From the NCBI GenBank assembly GCA_017591395.1, contig WEDG01004508.1, forward strand, positions 62,001-126,000: 64,000 bases of DNA, written 5' to 3'. Position numbers and translations under genes: made by a program. Within the stretch, counting starts at the first letter, position 1. Every line of letters begins with the position of its first letter. Below are positions 23,074-33,365 of the stretch, one piece after another. This stretch comes from Schistocephalus solidus (Eukaryota > Platyhelminthes > Cestoda > Diphyllobothriidea > Diphyllobothriidae). The notes beneath the pieces are model-generated. The model was not told the DNA's origin, ran no database searches, and was given only the letters and a program-made list of their open reading frames with translations.

Positions 23074-23433
23074 TATATATATGATAGTGTGTTGCGCACT
23101 GATCTGCTTAAGGAACAGGTATGTTCCGTTGTGCCCTGGAGTTAGACTAGAGCCCTCGCAGGCGGTCGCATAACGACATGTAGCATATGTTGATAAAGTG
23201 GAATCGAATCCCAGGTATGCCACACTTGGGATTGGGTATGACTGGCTGATGACGGCTTATAAGCCAGAAATGGCCATTCCGGTCTCCCTTGTCTTTGTCA
23301 GTTCCACCTTATCAACATATGCTACACGTCGCTTTGCGACCGCCTGCGAGGGATCTAGGCTGAGCTCCAGGGCACAACGGAAAATACATGTTCCTTAAGC
23401 AGATCGGTGAGCAACACACTATCATCATATACC
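23074..23433. repeat. Long inverted repeat (fold-back), arms about 130 bp
   Basis: Left arm 23074-23203 and right arm 23302-23431 are reverse complements with few mismatches, separated by a loop of about 98 bases. Landmarks are 'TATGATAGTGTGTTGC' against 'GCAACACACTATCAT' at the outer ends and 'TGATAAAGTGGAA' against 'TTCCACCTTATCA' at the inner ends. The transcript would form a very stable hairpin. There is no coding content. Confidence 0.85.
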
Positions 23434-23454
23434 CGATCGCAACCGACAAAACAA

Positions 23455-23530
23455 CGAGCCCGTGGCTCAATGATAGAGCGTTCGACTCAATAACCAAAGT
23501 CGCGGGTTCGAATCCCAGGTGTGCCACACT
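23455..23530 (+). repeat. tRNA-derived SINE head with Pol III boxes
   Basis: 'TGGCTCAATGATAGAGCG' (23463-23480) resembles a tRNA D arm and A box. GGTTCGAATCC (23505-23515) is an exact match to the B-box consensus, followed by 'CAGGTGTGCCACAC'. The acceptor and anticodon stems do not pair properly, so this is a tRNA-derived repeat and not a functional tRNA. A second copy of the 3' part (TCGAATCCCAGGTATGCCACACT) lies at 23204-23227. Confidence 0.55.
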
Positions 23531-24799
23531 ATATATACGACGTGACGTTTTTCCATATTTGACAAATCAGGACAATGCCACTTCATTGATCACTATCTAG
23601 CGAGAGAGAGAGAGCGAGCGAGCTACGCTTTATTTTGAAAGTGGAATTCCCAAACTTTCAGTAAAAAATGTCCTCCATTTAACTGAATAAGATTGGGTAT
23701 ACAAAACACACAACACCAGAATATCACAAACGAATTGGCTGAAGAATGCATATACTGACATCATGAAGAATCGTCCTTGAATGCGTAAAAAAATACCGAT
23801 CAAATTGGACTTCATTCAAAACGGTGCCTGCGTCGTGCGCTGATGACCTTATGTTTGTTTTTCAAATAAAATATAAGATGACTATAATGCGAATAGAGAC
23901 CAGAAAAGATGGCGGCTCGATTTCAATAGCCCGTAATTTTTTTAGTCTCAATAAATAATGTCTAATTTTAAACACTTACTTTTAAACTTGAATGGATTTC
24001 TTATATAAATTTATCACAAGAATGAACTATCGGGAAATTTTGGTTAGATGACACACGTTTTCCAACTAAGTATAATTTCTAGCATGATACAATCTTTTCC
24101 TCTGCTGCTGTATATTTTTCAGTGATAAAATGTTCATGCAAATTGTTTCTGATAATGCGGCGTTTTACTTTTCACTAAGCACTTATGTGCAATAACTGCT
24201 AACCTTGATGCTGATAAACCATGCGCTTATATTAACCTTCAAGAGGATAACTTCTGTCCGCGCCACGGAGACGGCGTCCTTCTGGAGAATGTCTTAAGGG
24301 TTCTACTTCAGGCGACTTCTACACTTCGAGCCTACAGACTGCACAACCAACTTACTCGAACAAATTATATTATGACCACTCCCTCCGAGCCAGATATACA
24401 CGATTGCGTTTTGGTAAATATTATCCGTTAAGCATACATTATGAACCTATCCTGCAACATTACGTTCACCTTTCTAAAATTCGAGCTGTTTCAAATGGTA
24501 CGTTTTTTTGACATGCCCTCCATAATGCTCGCATTTTGTGGTAGAAATGCTTCACTGACATTAAAACGATAATTATTTCAGCTTACGTTAACAGTTTTGC
24601 AGATCACGTTCGTGGAAAAGGGAAGGCATTAATGTTATTTTGTAGACATGAAACTGATTGCTTGACCCATCACGCCTAGTTTGGCTGTTTCAGGTCTGCG
24701 CGGGGATGTCGAAAATATAAGTTGATTCCTTTTAGGGGTGCTTTGCTATTCAATTTGCTTGTCATGAGCAGAGGCCTATTGTACTTTTGTGGTTTATGT

Positions 24800-27700
24800 A
24801 ATGATGAAAGAGTTCGTAACACGAAGATTGCCTTTTATTTCCTGTTATAACAGTTCACTGGCATCACAATCAAATTCACAGCCAACTACAATAAGTACCT
24901 TAACAGTTTTTCGCACTGATTGCAATATAACGATGGTTTGGATACTTAAGAACGCTGTACAACCCATCCTTAACGTATTCTAATAACCATTTTAAGAACG
25001 CCTTTAGCAGAAGGTGGTGAATGGATATCGCTTTTGAAAAATATATTTTTTACAAAACGATGGCCTTAGGTGTATTTTGTGGGGCTAAATTGATTGTTAT
25101 GGTGGAACTTATTACTAGGACTTGCACCGAAAATTAAAGAAAACGTTTAATCAGAATCATCTTTAGGCTAGAATTTACAAAGAACCATCCTACACACAAT
25201 GAGCATATTCGAAGAACGAGATGCTGTAATAATTCTTTCATTTAAATTCTATCCACAACATTAAAATAGTGTATAGTCTACTTGTGTACGATACTTGTGT
25301 AAGCAAATATATAAGTATGTACAAATATCTTTAAAACTTTTATTCTGCTGGATAATTTGATGATTAAGATTGCACGTAGTACGAACTTACTCCATACGAA
25401 TAATCATCAAATCCACACTGAGCATACTCGAGGAAAATTGGTTTAGCAAGTTCTTTCATTGAATGTCTTGGCTCTTAACATAAAAATAGTAGATAAATCT
25501 GCCATGCACGACTCAAGCAAGCAAATATAAGAGTATTTAAGCCAATAGGTTAATAACGAACATTCTGCGCGATCATTTAATGTAACAGTTTGCGCGAAAG
25601 CGAAAATACTCGATTCCTACACAGCCATTAACTTCATACATGTAATGCACGTGTGCCATCGTTGGAAAAATATACGCGATTTACTTACTGTCCATAAATC
25701 GTCATTTTTATTTTGAAAGCATAAAAATTTAAGTTCAAAAATACACACACTCATTTTTGCGGATTACCGTCTAAGGAACGAAGAAAAATCATCGATTCAA
25801 TCGGATTTACCCTGACTCAAATTGATGCAATCTCCGAATTCTACCTGATTTCCAGCGAGTTGGCAAAACACAAGCTGCTGCATTGCACCGGAATTACGTT
25901 TAGCGGCATTTATGACAGATTCGTCGAGCAGCATGGCCCATCTTATCGCCACTCAAACATACAATGGAGATTGAGAACTCTGCACACACTGGATAATTTT
26001 GCAACCGATGCAATGTCAAAATTGACAGTCTCATCGTGTATTGTATAACAGAAGTGTATACAACTAATAAGCCCCTTTACTGGGTCAGAAATTCCTTTAT
26101 TTCTGCATTAAAGAAAGGTATTTAACACCCCTTTTTACTAGTTTATGTCCTTGATCGGCTTTTAAGTACATGGGGCTAATTTCAAACAACTGCATGTGTC
26201 TTGATCTATGGTAAACGAATTCCAAAATTTTAATGTAACGATCGCTTTGAGGACAACAAAAGAGACCTAAGTAGGAGGGGCGCTGTGATAAGCGAAGCGA
26301 CAGTGTGTGAAATAACTCATACAGAAGGCCGAAATTTACAACAGATTGATAACCACTCGCAACCAGGCATCAAAGCATGTACAAAAGCTCTGAAAGTTTT
26401 ATGAACAACCTAAGTGAATTTAAAACTTAAAGGAAATTTTAAATTAATATTATTTTGTTGAAAAAAATAACTTGTTTTATCGAAATACTGCGCTTTTGGA
26501 TACTCTTTCCAATGATGATGGCCGTATACGTCATATTCGTAGAGTCACCTAAACATATTGCCGAGAAAAATGAAAGACCCCAACAAACGTCAACGATCAA
26601 TATAATTTAGGTCAAATAAAAAAACGTATTATAATAATATATGCGTTTAAAAAGCGTGTTAAGTAGATAGCTTGGTGATTAATGTACGTGGAATTTGCAT
26701 TTTACCAAGTGTAGATCAATAATAAAATGTGGAATGTTTGTCAGTTTTGGGACTCCCTGGCAATAAGTGATGCAGTTTTTGCTCACGTAAAAGGACTCAC
26801 TTTTCGCTTTTAATTGGAGCATTTTTCGCTCGATTTGCTTACTTCAATGCCCAATTCTAAGACTGCAAAGAAGCAAAAGCATATCCGAATATATTCTAAG
26901 ATTTTTGCAAAAATTGATATTTTTCTGTTTATTGGGTTTCTTAATTTCGAATTAGTGGAAATGACGTAAGGCAAATTATATTTCGCATGATTCCAATTAA
27001 ATATTGGTTGTTCTGTGGAGCCACCTCCATATATACAGATTCTGTTAAAGGTCTCCATTTTCGTTGAAGTAAAACAACTATACCGCCAAACAAGATTCTT
27101 CCAGCCTTTGTGTTAAAAAACTTCAGCAAATTACACGAAATAATTCTTTGCTTGTTTCTATTCGATAGAATTTTCCGATACGAGAAGTGATTGTTTTGAA
27201 ACATTTATTACTTATATTAATGTTCTTTATAGCAAACTGTATAAAAAATGATGGATATAGTTCTGTCATATCAAACAGCATAGGAGATTTCTCGGAGGTC
27301 CGAGCAAACTCCGATTTTACTTAAATCTGGCCTGCTTTCCTTCATCATATATGATTGAACATACAGTATTCTTTAGGGAAACGCTTTCTGTGCCTCAAGG
27401 CCACTAAAAAAACCAAAAGAACAAAAGAACCAAATGAGCGCTAAACTTCACACTCAAATGTTGATCATGCTTTTTTATGAGTTAAGTCACCTACTGTCTG
27501 CACTTTCTGAACTTTCTACGTTCAATTGATTGACTTATGGATATGTGTTTGTGAGGTCCAGTTATGGAGAGGCAAGAGAATATATGATGAGTTCACATGC
27601 AATTATGCCAGTGTCTGGGTCAATACGTCAGTTGATAATTTCGATGATGGGTGGATTTCTGCAGCCACATTTGCGATCAATAGCTGCAGTTACCAAGAAA

Positions 27701-28070
27701 GTCGCAATATATGTAAACCCTGCTGTAAAACACATGCCAAGCTCTTTTCCAACCATTCACCAAATTTTGCTTTTGCGTAAACAGAGTTGATATAATGCTG
27801 ATCAACACTTTCTATCCTGAGAGAGCAGCTGGTGAACGTGCGCAGTATTCTGATCTGCTTGTCAGTTACGAGGATGTGACTGTATTGGATCAGCTAAGTA
27901 CACCGCTAAACCTCCGAAGTTCAGCTCGTCAGAGGCCTTTAGTTGGTTTTGTTTTTTTGGTTTTTTGAGGCTCAGAAAGCCCTTTTAGAAGGTAAACTAC
28001 CTATGCAATCTTGTATATTGAAAAGGAAACAGGCCTGTCGTATTTGTTGCTTTACTAAACACTAACGTTT
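24800..28070. other. Block U and flanks, no genes seen
   Basis: AT-rich sequence with only short ORFs. It includes two related sub-blocks in tandem (about 25190-25300 and 25415-25530, both from 'gagcatactcga' to 'gcaaatataa'). It also pairs as a whole with 44400-46530. The stretch 26580-26815 resembles 31200-31430 and 47590-47860. Confidence 0.45.
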
Positions 28071-28138
28071 TAAGACCACCACAATAATTTGCGGCAGACG
28101 AGGACATCCATAAAGACGAGCTGATTGTTTCTTTCCTC

Positions 28139-28372
28139 CTAGCTCGTAAAAGGATTGTCCGGGACGACGGCGTGGAGACTTTCTTTGAATGTCAGAATTT
28201 GATCCCGCCCGATGACGATGGAGGAATCGTCTACATAACGAGCCCAGAATTTCGGTCTAATGTATCGGACGACCAGCGACTCCAACCGTTGCAAAACCAC
28301 CTCGGCTCTGAATCCTGAGATCGAAGAACCCATTGGCGTTCCCTTCCCCCCGCTCGTAGATCTTTCGGTCAA
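28139..28372 (-). pseudogene. PLE3 reverse transcriptase, catalytic YVDD part
   Basis: 77 codons containing GTPMGSSISGF (motif B) and W-A-R-Y-V-D-D-S-S-I-V-I (motif C, catalytic Asp pair present), ending at TAG. Homologous sequence continues for about 20 codons after the stop (LVFMDVLVCR). Confidence 0.85.
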
Positions 28373-28457
28373 ACGTAAACTACATCTTGAGTTAGAGCTT
28401 CAGGATTTGGGGAAATTGGGCCTGTCCGAGGCCATTCTCAGTTTTATCGTATTTGCC

Positions 28458-28772
28458 TCATTGGAGTAATTCGATAGTTTCGAATGTCTTGTGCAGCGGA
28501 ATAGAAGTAAAAAGACGCGTGACATCAAAATATACCATGATATCGCTAGGTAGGAGGCTATCCCCCTGAAGATTCTCCAAGAAATATTTTGAGGAACTAA
28601 CTGTGATGTCCGAATCAGCTGTCAGTATTTTGAGATGTTGATACAGCCACTTTGCCAGTCCGTAGGTTGGAGTTCCTTTAAATAATACAATTGGCCGGAG
28701 AGGAGCGTCCTCTTTGTGCACTTTTGGGCGAACATAGAATCGGGCCCGGGTCGTTTCTTGTGCTCTCGTCAT
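28458..28772 (-). pseudogene. PLE3 reverse transcriptase, fingers/palm part
   Basis: 104 codons with RFYVRPKVHK, PLRPIV, K-W-L-Y-Q-H-L and the motif A region F-D-V-T-R-L-F-T-S-I-P, where the conserved Asp is kept. A gap and frameshift separate it from the next segment. It is part of an RT that would copy PLE RNA. Confidence 0.8.
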
Positions 28773-29016
28773 GCGTCGATCGATCGGTGATATTGCACCC
28801 TAGTTCTCCATTGCCAGCAGTGTCGCGTGGCTCTCGTGTGTCAGCGATATTATGGGACTGAACTCACATGGGACGTTGAACAGAAGAACATCCAACAAAA
28901 TTTCGGATTTCTGGATCTAGTCCGTCTTGTCTAATACGACCGAAGAACGTCCCCGCTCGATGACGAGGTCATTGTCAGCCCTGATTTCCTTAAGTGCATC
29001 ACGCTCGACCCGGTCA

Positions 29017-29475
29017 TATTTTCAAGTTTGATAAGGCCAAAATCCTTGCAAGAGGTGATAACCACGTGAGACATGAGCTGCTTCAGTCATGGTTCTCAGG
29101 CCCACAATCCATTAACAAGCGCAATGAACTCCCGTTCCCATATTCAGTGTTGAGGCATCGGCTAAACAGGGAATCGGATCGCGTGGGGAGGACGCGGGTG
29201 GCTAATACCTCAAATGATAGTGAGTCAAATTTCCGGATCATTATCACGCCCGCTTCCAACACGGATGACGAAATCACGGCCATTAATGACTTGGACATGG
29301 ATGGCCAAGGTATCATCGCATCAATTTCGACTTGCAGCGGTAATCGTGGGAGCATTTGATCGCGTGCCTACTGCGTACTATAAAAACTGCTCACCCTGTG
29401 CATCCATCACCATTTATGCTGCTGTCTCTTATGATGGCTTCAAGAGAAAATCTGAAACGTCAGACGAATAAACGC
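29017..29475 (+). mobile_element. PLE C-terminal piece and 3' end, plus strand
   Basis: The plus-strand frame from 29000 reads H-I-F-K-F-D-K-A-K-I-L-A-R-G-D-N-H, then R-H-E-L-L-Q-S-W-F and SINKRNELPFPY, the conserved PLE C-terminal domain. It then runs through TDDEITAINDLD to a stop at 29357. TATAAAAACTGCTC (about 29379) and a hammerhead-like core with CTTATGA (29428-29434) and GAAA (29454-29457) follow. One core base is changed (CTGATGA to CTTATGA). Position and content suggest it is the other part of PLE3, inverted at insertion. Confidence 0.7.
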
Positions 29476-31439
29476 CATTGAACTTTGTATCGTGTTATTT
29501 AAAAATAGCCATTTCTTAAATGCGAAAAAGTATATAGACATCACAAACCACTAAACCTGAGTAAACTGAAGGTTCATATGTATGCAAGAAAGGAACATGC
29601 TTATACTTCGAAAATAAAGTTGCACCAGTAGTAAAATGTTTGCAAATAATCCTTTAGTGAAGTGTGCCATAATTAATCTTCAAGAATACTCGCAAATTAC
29701 CGTATGCCGGAAAGCAAGCCACCTAAGTTCGAGTATATATTACTGCGCGGCTACACGAAAGCAGGTTGTATATTTTCAGCTCTACATTTTGTAGATGCAC
29801 ATGACTAAAGGCATTAGCTTTCAAGTTATTTCTTTGATAGTTATGAATTTACTTGTACATGTGCGATCATGCCTGAGCTATCCTGCCTCGCTGATATCAC
29901 GTATTGTACCTCACCACGCACGACGATTCGCGGCAGCAGGTGCGGATAGCTCCACCGACAGATGCCAAACACCAACGGTCCAGGCTCCCCGTCCATGGCT
30001 TTCAGAACCGTGTCGAGCCAGATTTTTAGTTGAGCTCCTCTTCGACGCCTTAAAGTCGGCCACAGCACCGGAGTGAACGGAAGACGACCCCAAACAACCT
30101 CAGTCGTCTTTCTTGGATGGCCTGAGATATCCTCGCGATATTGTCGCAGTTAGTGTGAACTACCTCGTTTGGGATGCGGTCAATATACTTCACTCGAAGG
30201 GTGCGGATGTCACAGGAATAAATTCCTCACAAAGTCAATGCATACGGGCCAATCAGTGACAAATATATTGAAATAGAATGATCCTACACACCCTTAAACC
30301 TATCAGGAGATCACGTTCGTTCAACATAGCTTCTGTTCTGGAGAAAGGCACATGCGGCTGCCGTCCTAAGTGCATTTTAACATTATAACTGCCAAAAGAT
30401 AAAATTTCACTTTAAAGTTAAAAGTAGTGAACAGCGGAAAATAAATCCGGCTTCCCATTTACTATCCTGTGCAAATCAATAATGTGAGTAATATGTGTGA
30501 TAAGGTAAAGGTGTGCAACATCACTTTATACCAGGTTTTGTCTCTAATCAGCTTTTTTGTACTATGAAGCTATGTTCTACCACCTACTTGCATCTCGATC
30601 TACGAGCAAAGATTCCAAAATTACAATCCAACGGTGATGGTTAGGGAAAGTAAGGAAACATTAGCAGACGCATTGCATTTTCTGAACTCAGCATCATAGA
30701 GTGCATGATCTAACTCATGTAAAATGCCGATATTTACACAAGATTAATAATCAATTGCAAACCGGCACAAACGCATGCACCAAAACTCTGCAATATTAAT
30801 GAAAAACCATTGGAAAATTTAAAAAATAAAAAAAATGTTGAAATTAATAATATTTTTTGATAAATATTAACTTTTGGAAAAAAATTGGCAACTAATGGGA
30901 AGCTGAAAATCACTGTAAATGCGACGAATTAACTTAAATAAAATTGTCAGGTGATAGGCTAAGCATACCATTTTGCATATATTAAGAGAACTATCCTTTC
31001 GTCAAATTTCTGTACGGATATCTCTGGTATGGGATCACAATTATTTCAAACCACCTTTGAAATACCGATAAATATTTCAAGATTTCCTCTGCCTTCAATA
31101 AATTTGCAATCTGGATATTTCTTCTAATGGAGATTAGTATTTGCATCATATTTGTAGATTAAGCCAAACATGAAAAATCGTCGTTGAGAAAAATAAACGT
31201 TTACAACACAATTCGATAATCACTATGCCTCTGATCAATAAAAAATTATAATAAGCTACTCGTTTACAAAGAGCGTTAAGTAAATACTTCGGTGGCGAAT
31301 TTTTGCCAAATCAACTTTTTATACTGTTTAGTTAGGGTTACAATTTAAAAGTTTTTTCGGTTTTGCGAGTTTCCTTAAAATAAGTGATACATTTTCGGCT
31401 TTTATAATGGAAGAAATCACTTTTCGCTTTATACTTGGT

Positions 31440-31985
31440 TAGATCATGCTGTGGCGCGCGTGCAGACGGTTTCGCCAGCCCAGTCATCTTCTGCAACCAT
31501 GCTCGCATCAGACAACTGACCGAGGAAGGGGCAGAGTAAGGTCAACGGTTCCAGCGCATATTCCCCACCAGAAAAGTCTGACGCGCTTGAGGCTAACACA
31601 GTGCGCTCTAAGTTGTGGCTTAGAAGGCTGCCCGCTGACGGGATAACGTGATCCCCTGGACCGAGATGAAGACTGCAATCCCTCCATCTTAATACGGCCT
31701 TTATGCATTCCCACACAGTTCGAATCAGAGCCACACCCTCTGTTTATGTGTCCTTGTTTGTGGTGGGCCATAATGCGTGAGCCTGCGCCCTCTCCCATTT
31801 CCGTTTTTTACTTGGACTTGACACCGGGCCCAGGTGGAGGACTGGAACACAGAGTCAGGTAGATGCAGCGCAAGCCTGCTCACAATATAATCCAGCGCAA
31901 CTCACCGTCCCTGCACCGCCATCCTGCGGAGCACATGGTAGGCATAGTCGAACTCGACGTTGAACTGTTGTTAATAGTAAATTTG
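31440..31985 (+). repeat. Orphan T repeat, 5'-truncated
   Basis: Starts about 180 bases into unit 1 ('catgctgtggcgcgcg...agacgg') and runs through unit 2 to 'catagtcgaactcgacg'. It is diverged from the LINE-linked copies but collinear. Its paralogue in copy 2 lies at 40617-41220, and the following 500 bases are also shared by that pair. Confidence 0.75.
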
Positions 31986-33174
31986 TGTAGACCTCGTTCC
32001 CAATGGAAACCCGCAGTGACCGAATGCGAATGGATCTACCGCGGGTACCTGTCATGCCTTGTACTTGAACAGAGACAGCGGTGAGTGAGTGCACGTGAAA
32101 AGAGCACAACTACGCATCGGCCCATGGTGTGACCGTTAGCTGTAAGATCTTTGAACGCTGTGCCGTCGGTGGGGAGAGGTATTCTGCTCACAGAAACTCG
32201 ATTCCTGAATAAATTGCCTGCTGTACCCGATGTGCACTATGTAGAGAAAAGCTGCAGTAGCCACTACGAAGGTATTACTCCGTTGACAGTATTATATAAA
32301 GATATCGGGGATGTCCGGGTGGGCAGTGAGAACGATGAAAAACAATTGACGCGTAGCATCTACATGTTTGCGGCTACCACGTAACCAATCGATGGGTTCG
32401 AACACCACGTTAAGATTGGGGTACGCAAAAGGAGCAGAGACCAATATCTCTAACTCGACGTCAGTCCCTGGATTCCCGGCAAGGGGAGACATGAAAGACG
32501 GTTTTTATGGCTAACGTGAACTGGCACTTCCTTAAAATCTTCTACGACTAGCCGAAATCCAACTGTTATCTACGCTGCCCATCGTAACATATAATTCACA
32601 ATTAGGTATGAGAGGCAGGACTCAATACGTCCTGCCGGCCGCCCACTAAAAGATGCCGGCTGAGGGTGCCATGAACTAAAAAAGGCAACTCGTCTGCGAT
32701 TAGCTGAAAACCGACTAATGGCCACGATGGCCACTATATTATCGTAAATCTGGGTTGTTTTATACACGTCATAGAGAGAGAGGATTCCATACCAAACGGG
32801 TGAATGGGAGGCGTGACGGCAATGGTCACTCAACACGTTCGAGTGGGGTGTCGTGTTGCACATTATAACAGACTACTTCAACGAAGTCAGTAGAAGCCCT
32901 ATAGGACTTAATTATTTATTTGTGTAGGTCTTCACAGGCGGAAATGTAAATTTTACGTAACATGATTAATGCACAGATGAACGTTTTGAGATACCTTAAC
33001 AACGTTAAAAAGGTATGGGCGGATGTGCAACTTGCGCGCTTTTATTCCTATTAAAATTATGCCGGTTACGACAACAGCAGCTGTATAATAAATTTGATGT
33101 TCTTATAAGATTATTATAATAACAACATAAAAATAAATTATGGGAATCCTGTTCGTAATCGGGAAGTTTGCTAA

Positions 33175-33365
33175 AAGGGCCGACTCATGGACTGAAATTC
33201 AGGCTGCAATTGGTCCTGCGTTATCTGGCTCTTATGACACCTCTACCCCCTGGGATGCGAGCCAGATGGGACAGCACGCTTAGAGGTGGGTTCGACAGCT
33301 CCAGCCACCTGCGCCCTCTGTCGCATCCAGTCCTCTTGACTTAGTCATAATGTACTACCACTGCA
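33175..33365 (+). repeat. Orphan T repeat, unit 2 fragment
   Basis: Matches unit 2 from 'ggactgaaattcaggctgcaa' to 'cttgacttagtcat'. It pairs with 49054-49385 and shares the preceding AT-rich 130 bases with it, so both belong to block V. Confidence 0.65.

Larger units (their letters stand above)
21057..23745. mobile_element. Composite insertion present in copy 1, absent from copy 2
   Basis: Block X and block Y are directly adjacent in copy 2 (junction about 37105-37116) but are separated here by about 2.7 kb. The extra sequence contains PLE2 on the minus strand, a long inverted repeat and a tRNA-derived SINE, so the insertion is itself composite. The exact ends are uncertain by about 10 bases. 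Confidence 0.65.
28080..29015 (-). mobile_element. Penelope-like element PLE3: N-terminal and RT part, minus strand
   Basis: Minus-strand order: A-L-K-E-I-R-A-D-N-D-L-V-I with SSVVLDKTD (about 29000-28890), then the frame 28772-28458 with RFYVRPKVHK, PLRPIVLFKGTPTYGLAKWL and M-V-Y-F-D-V-T-R-L-F-T-S-I-P. The frame 28372-28139 has KGTPMGSSISGFRAE and ARYVDDSSIVI, then after a TAG NQLVFMDVLVCR. The reverse transcriptase core, including Y-V-D-D, is nearly complete over two frames. The connector, GIY-YIG and C terminus are absent on this strand; a C-terminal piece lies next to it on the plus strand. Confidence 0.85.
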
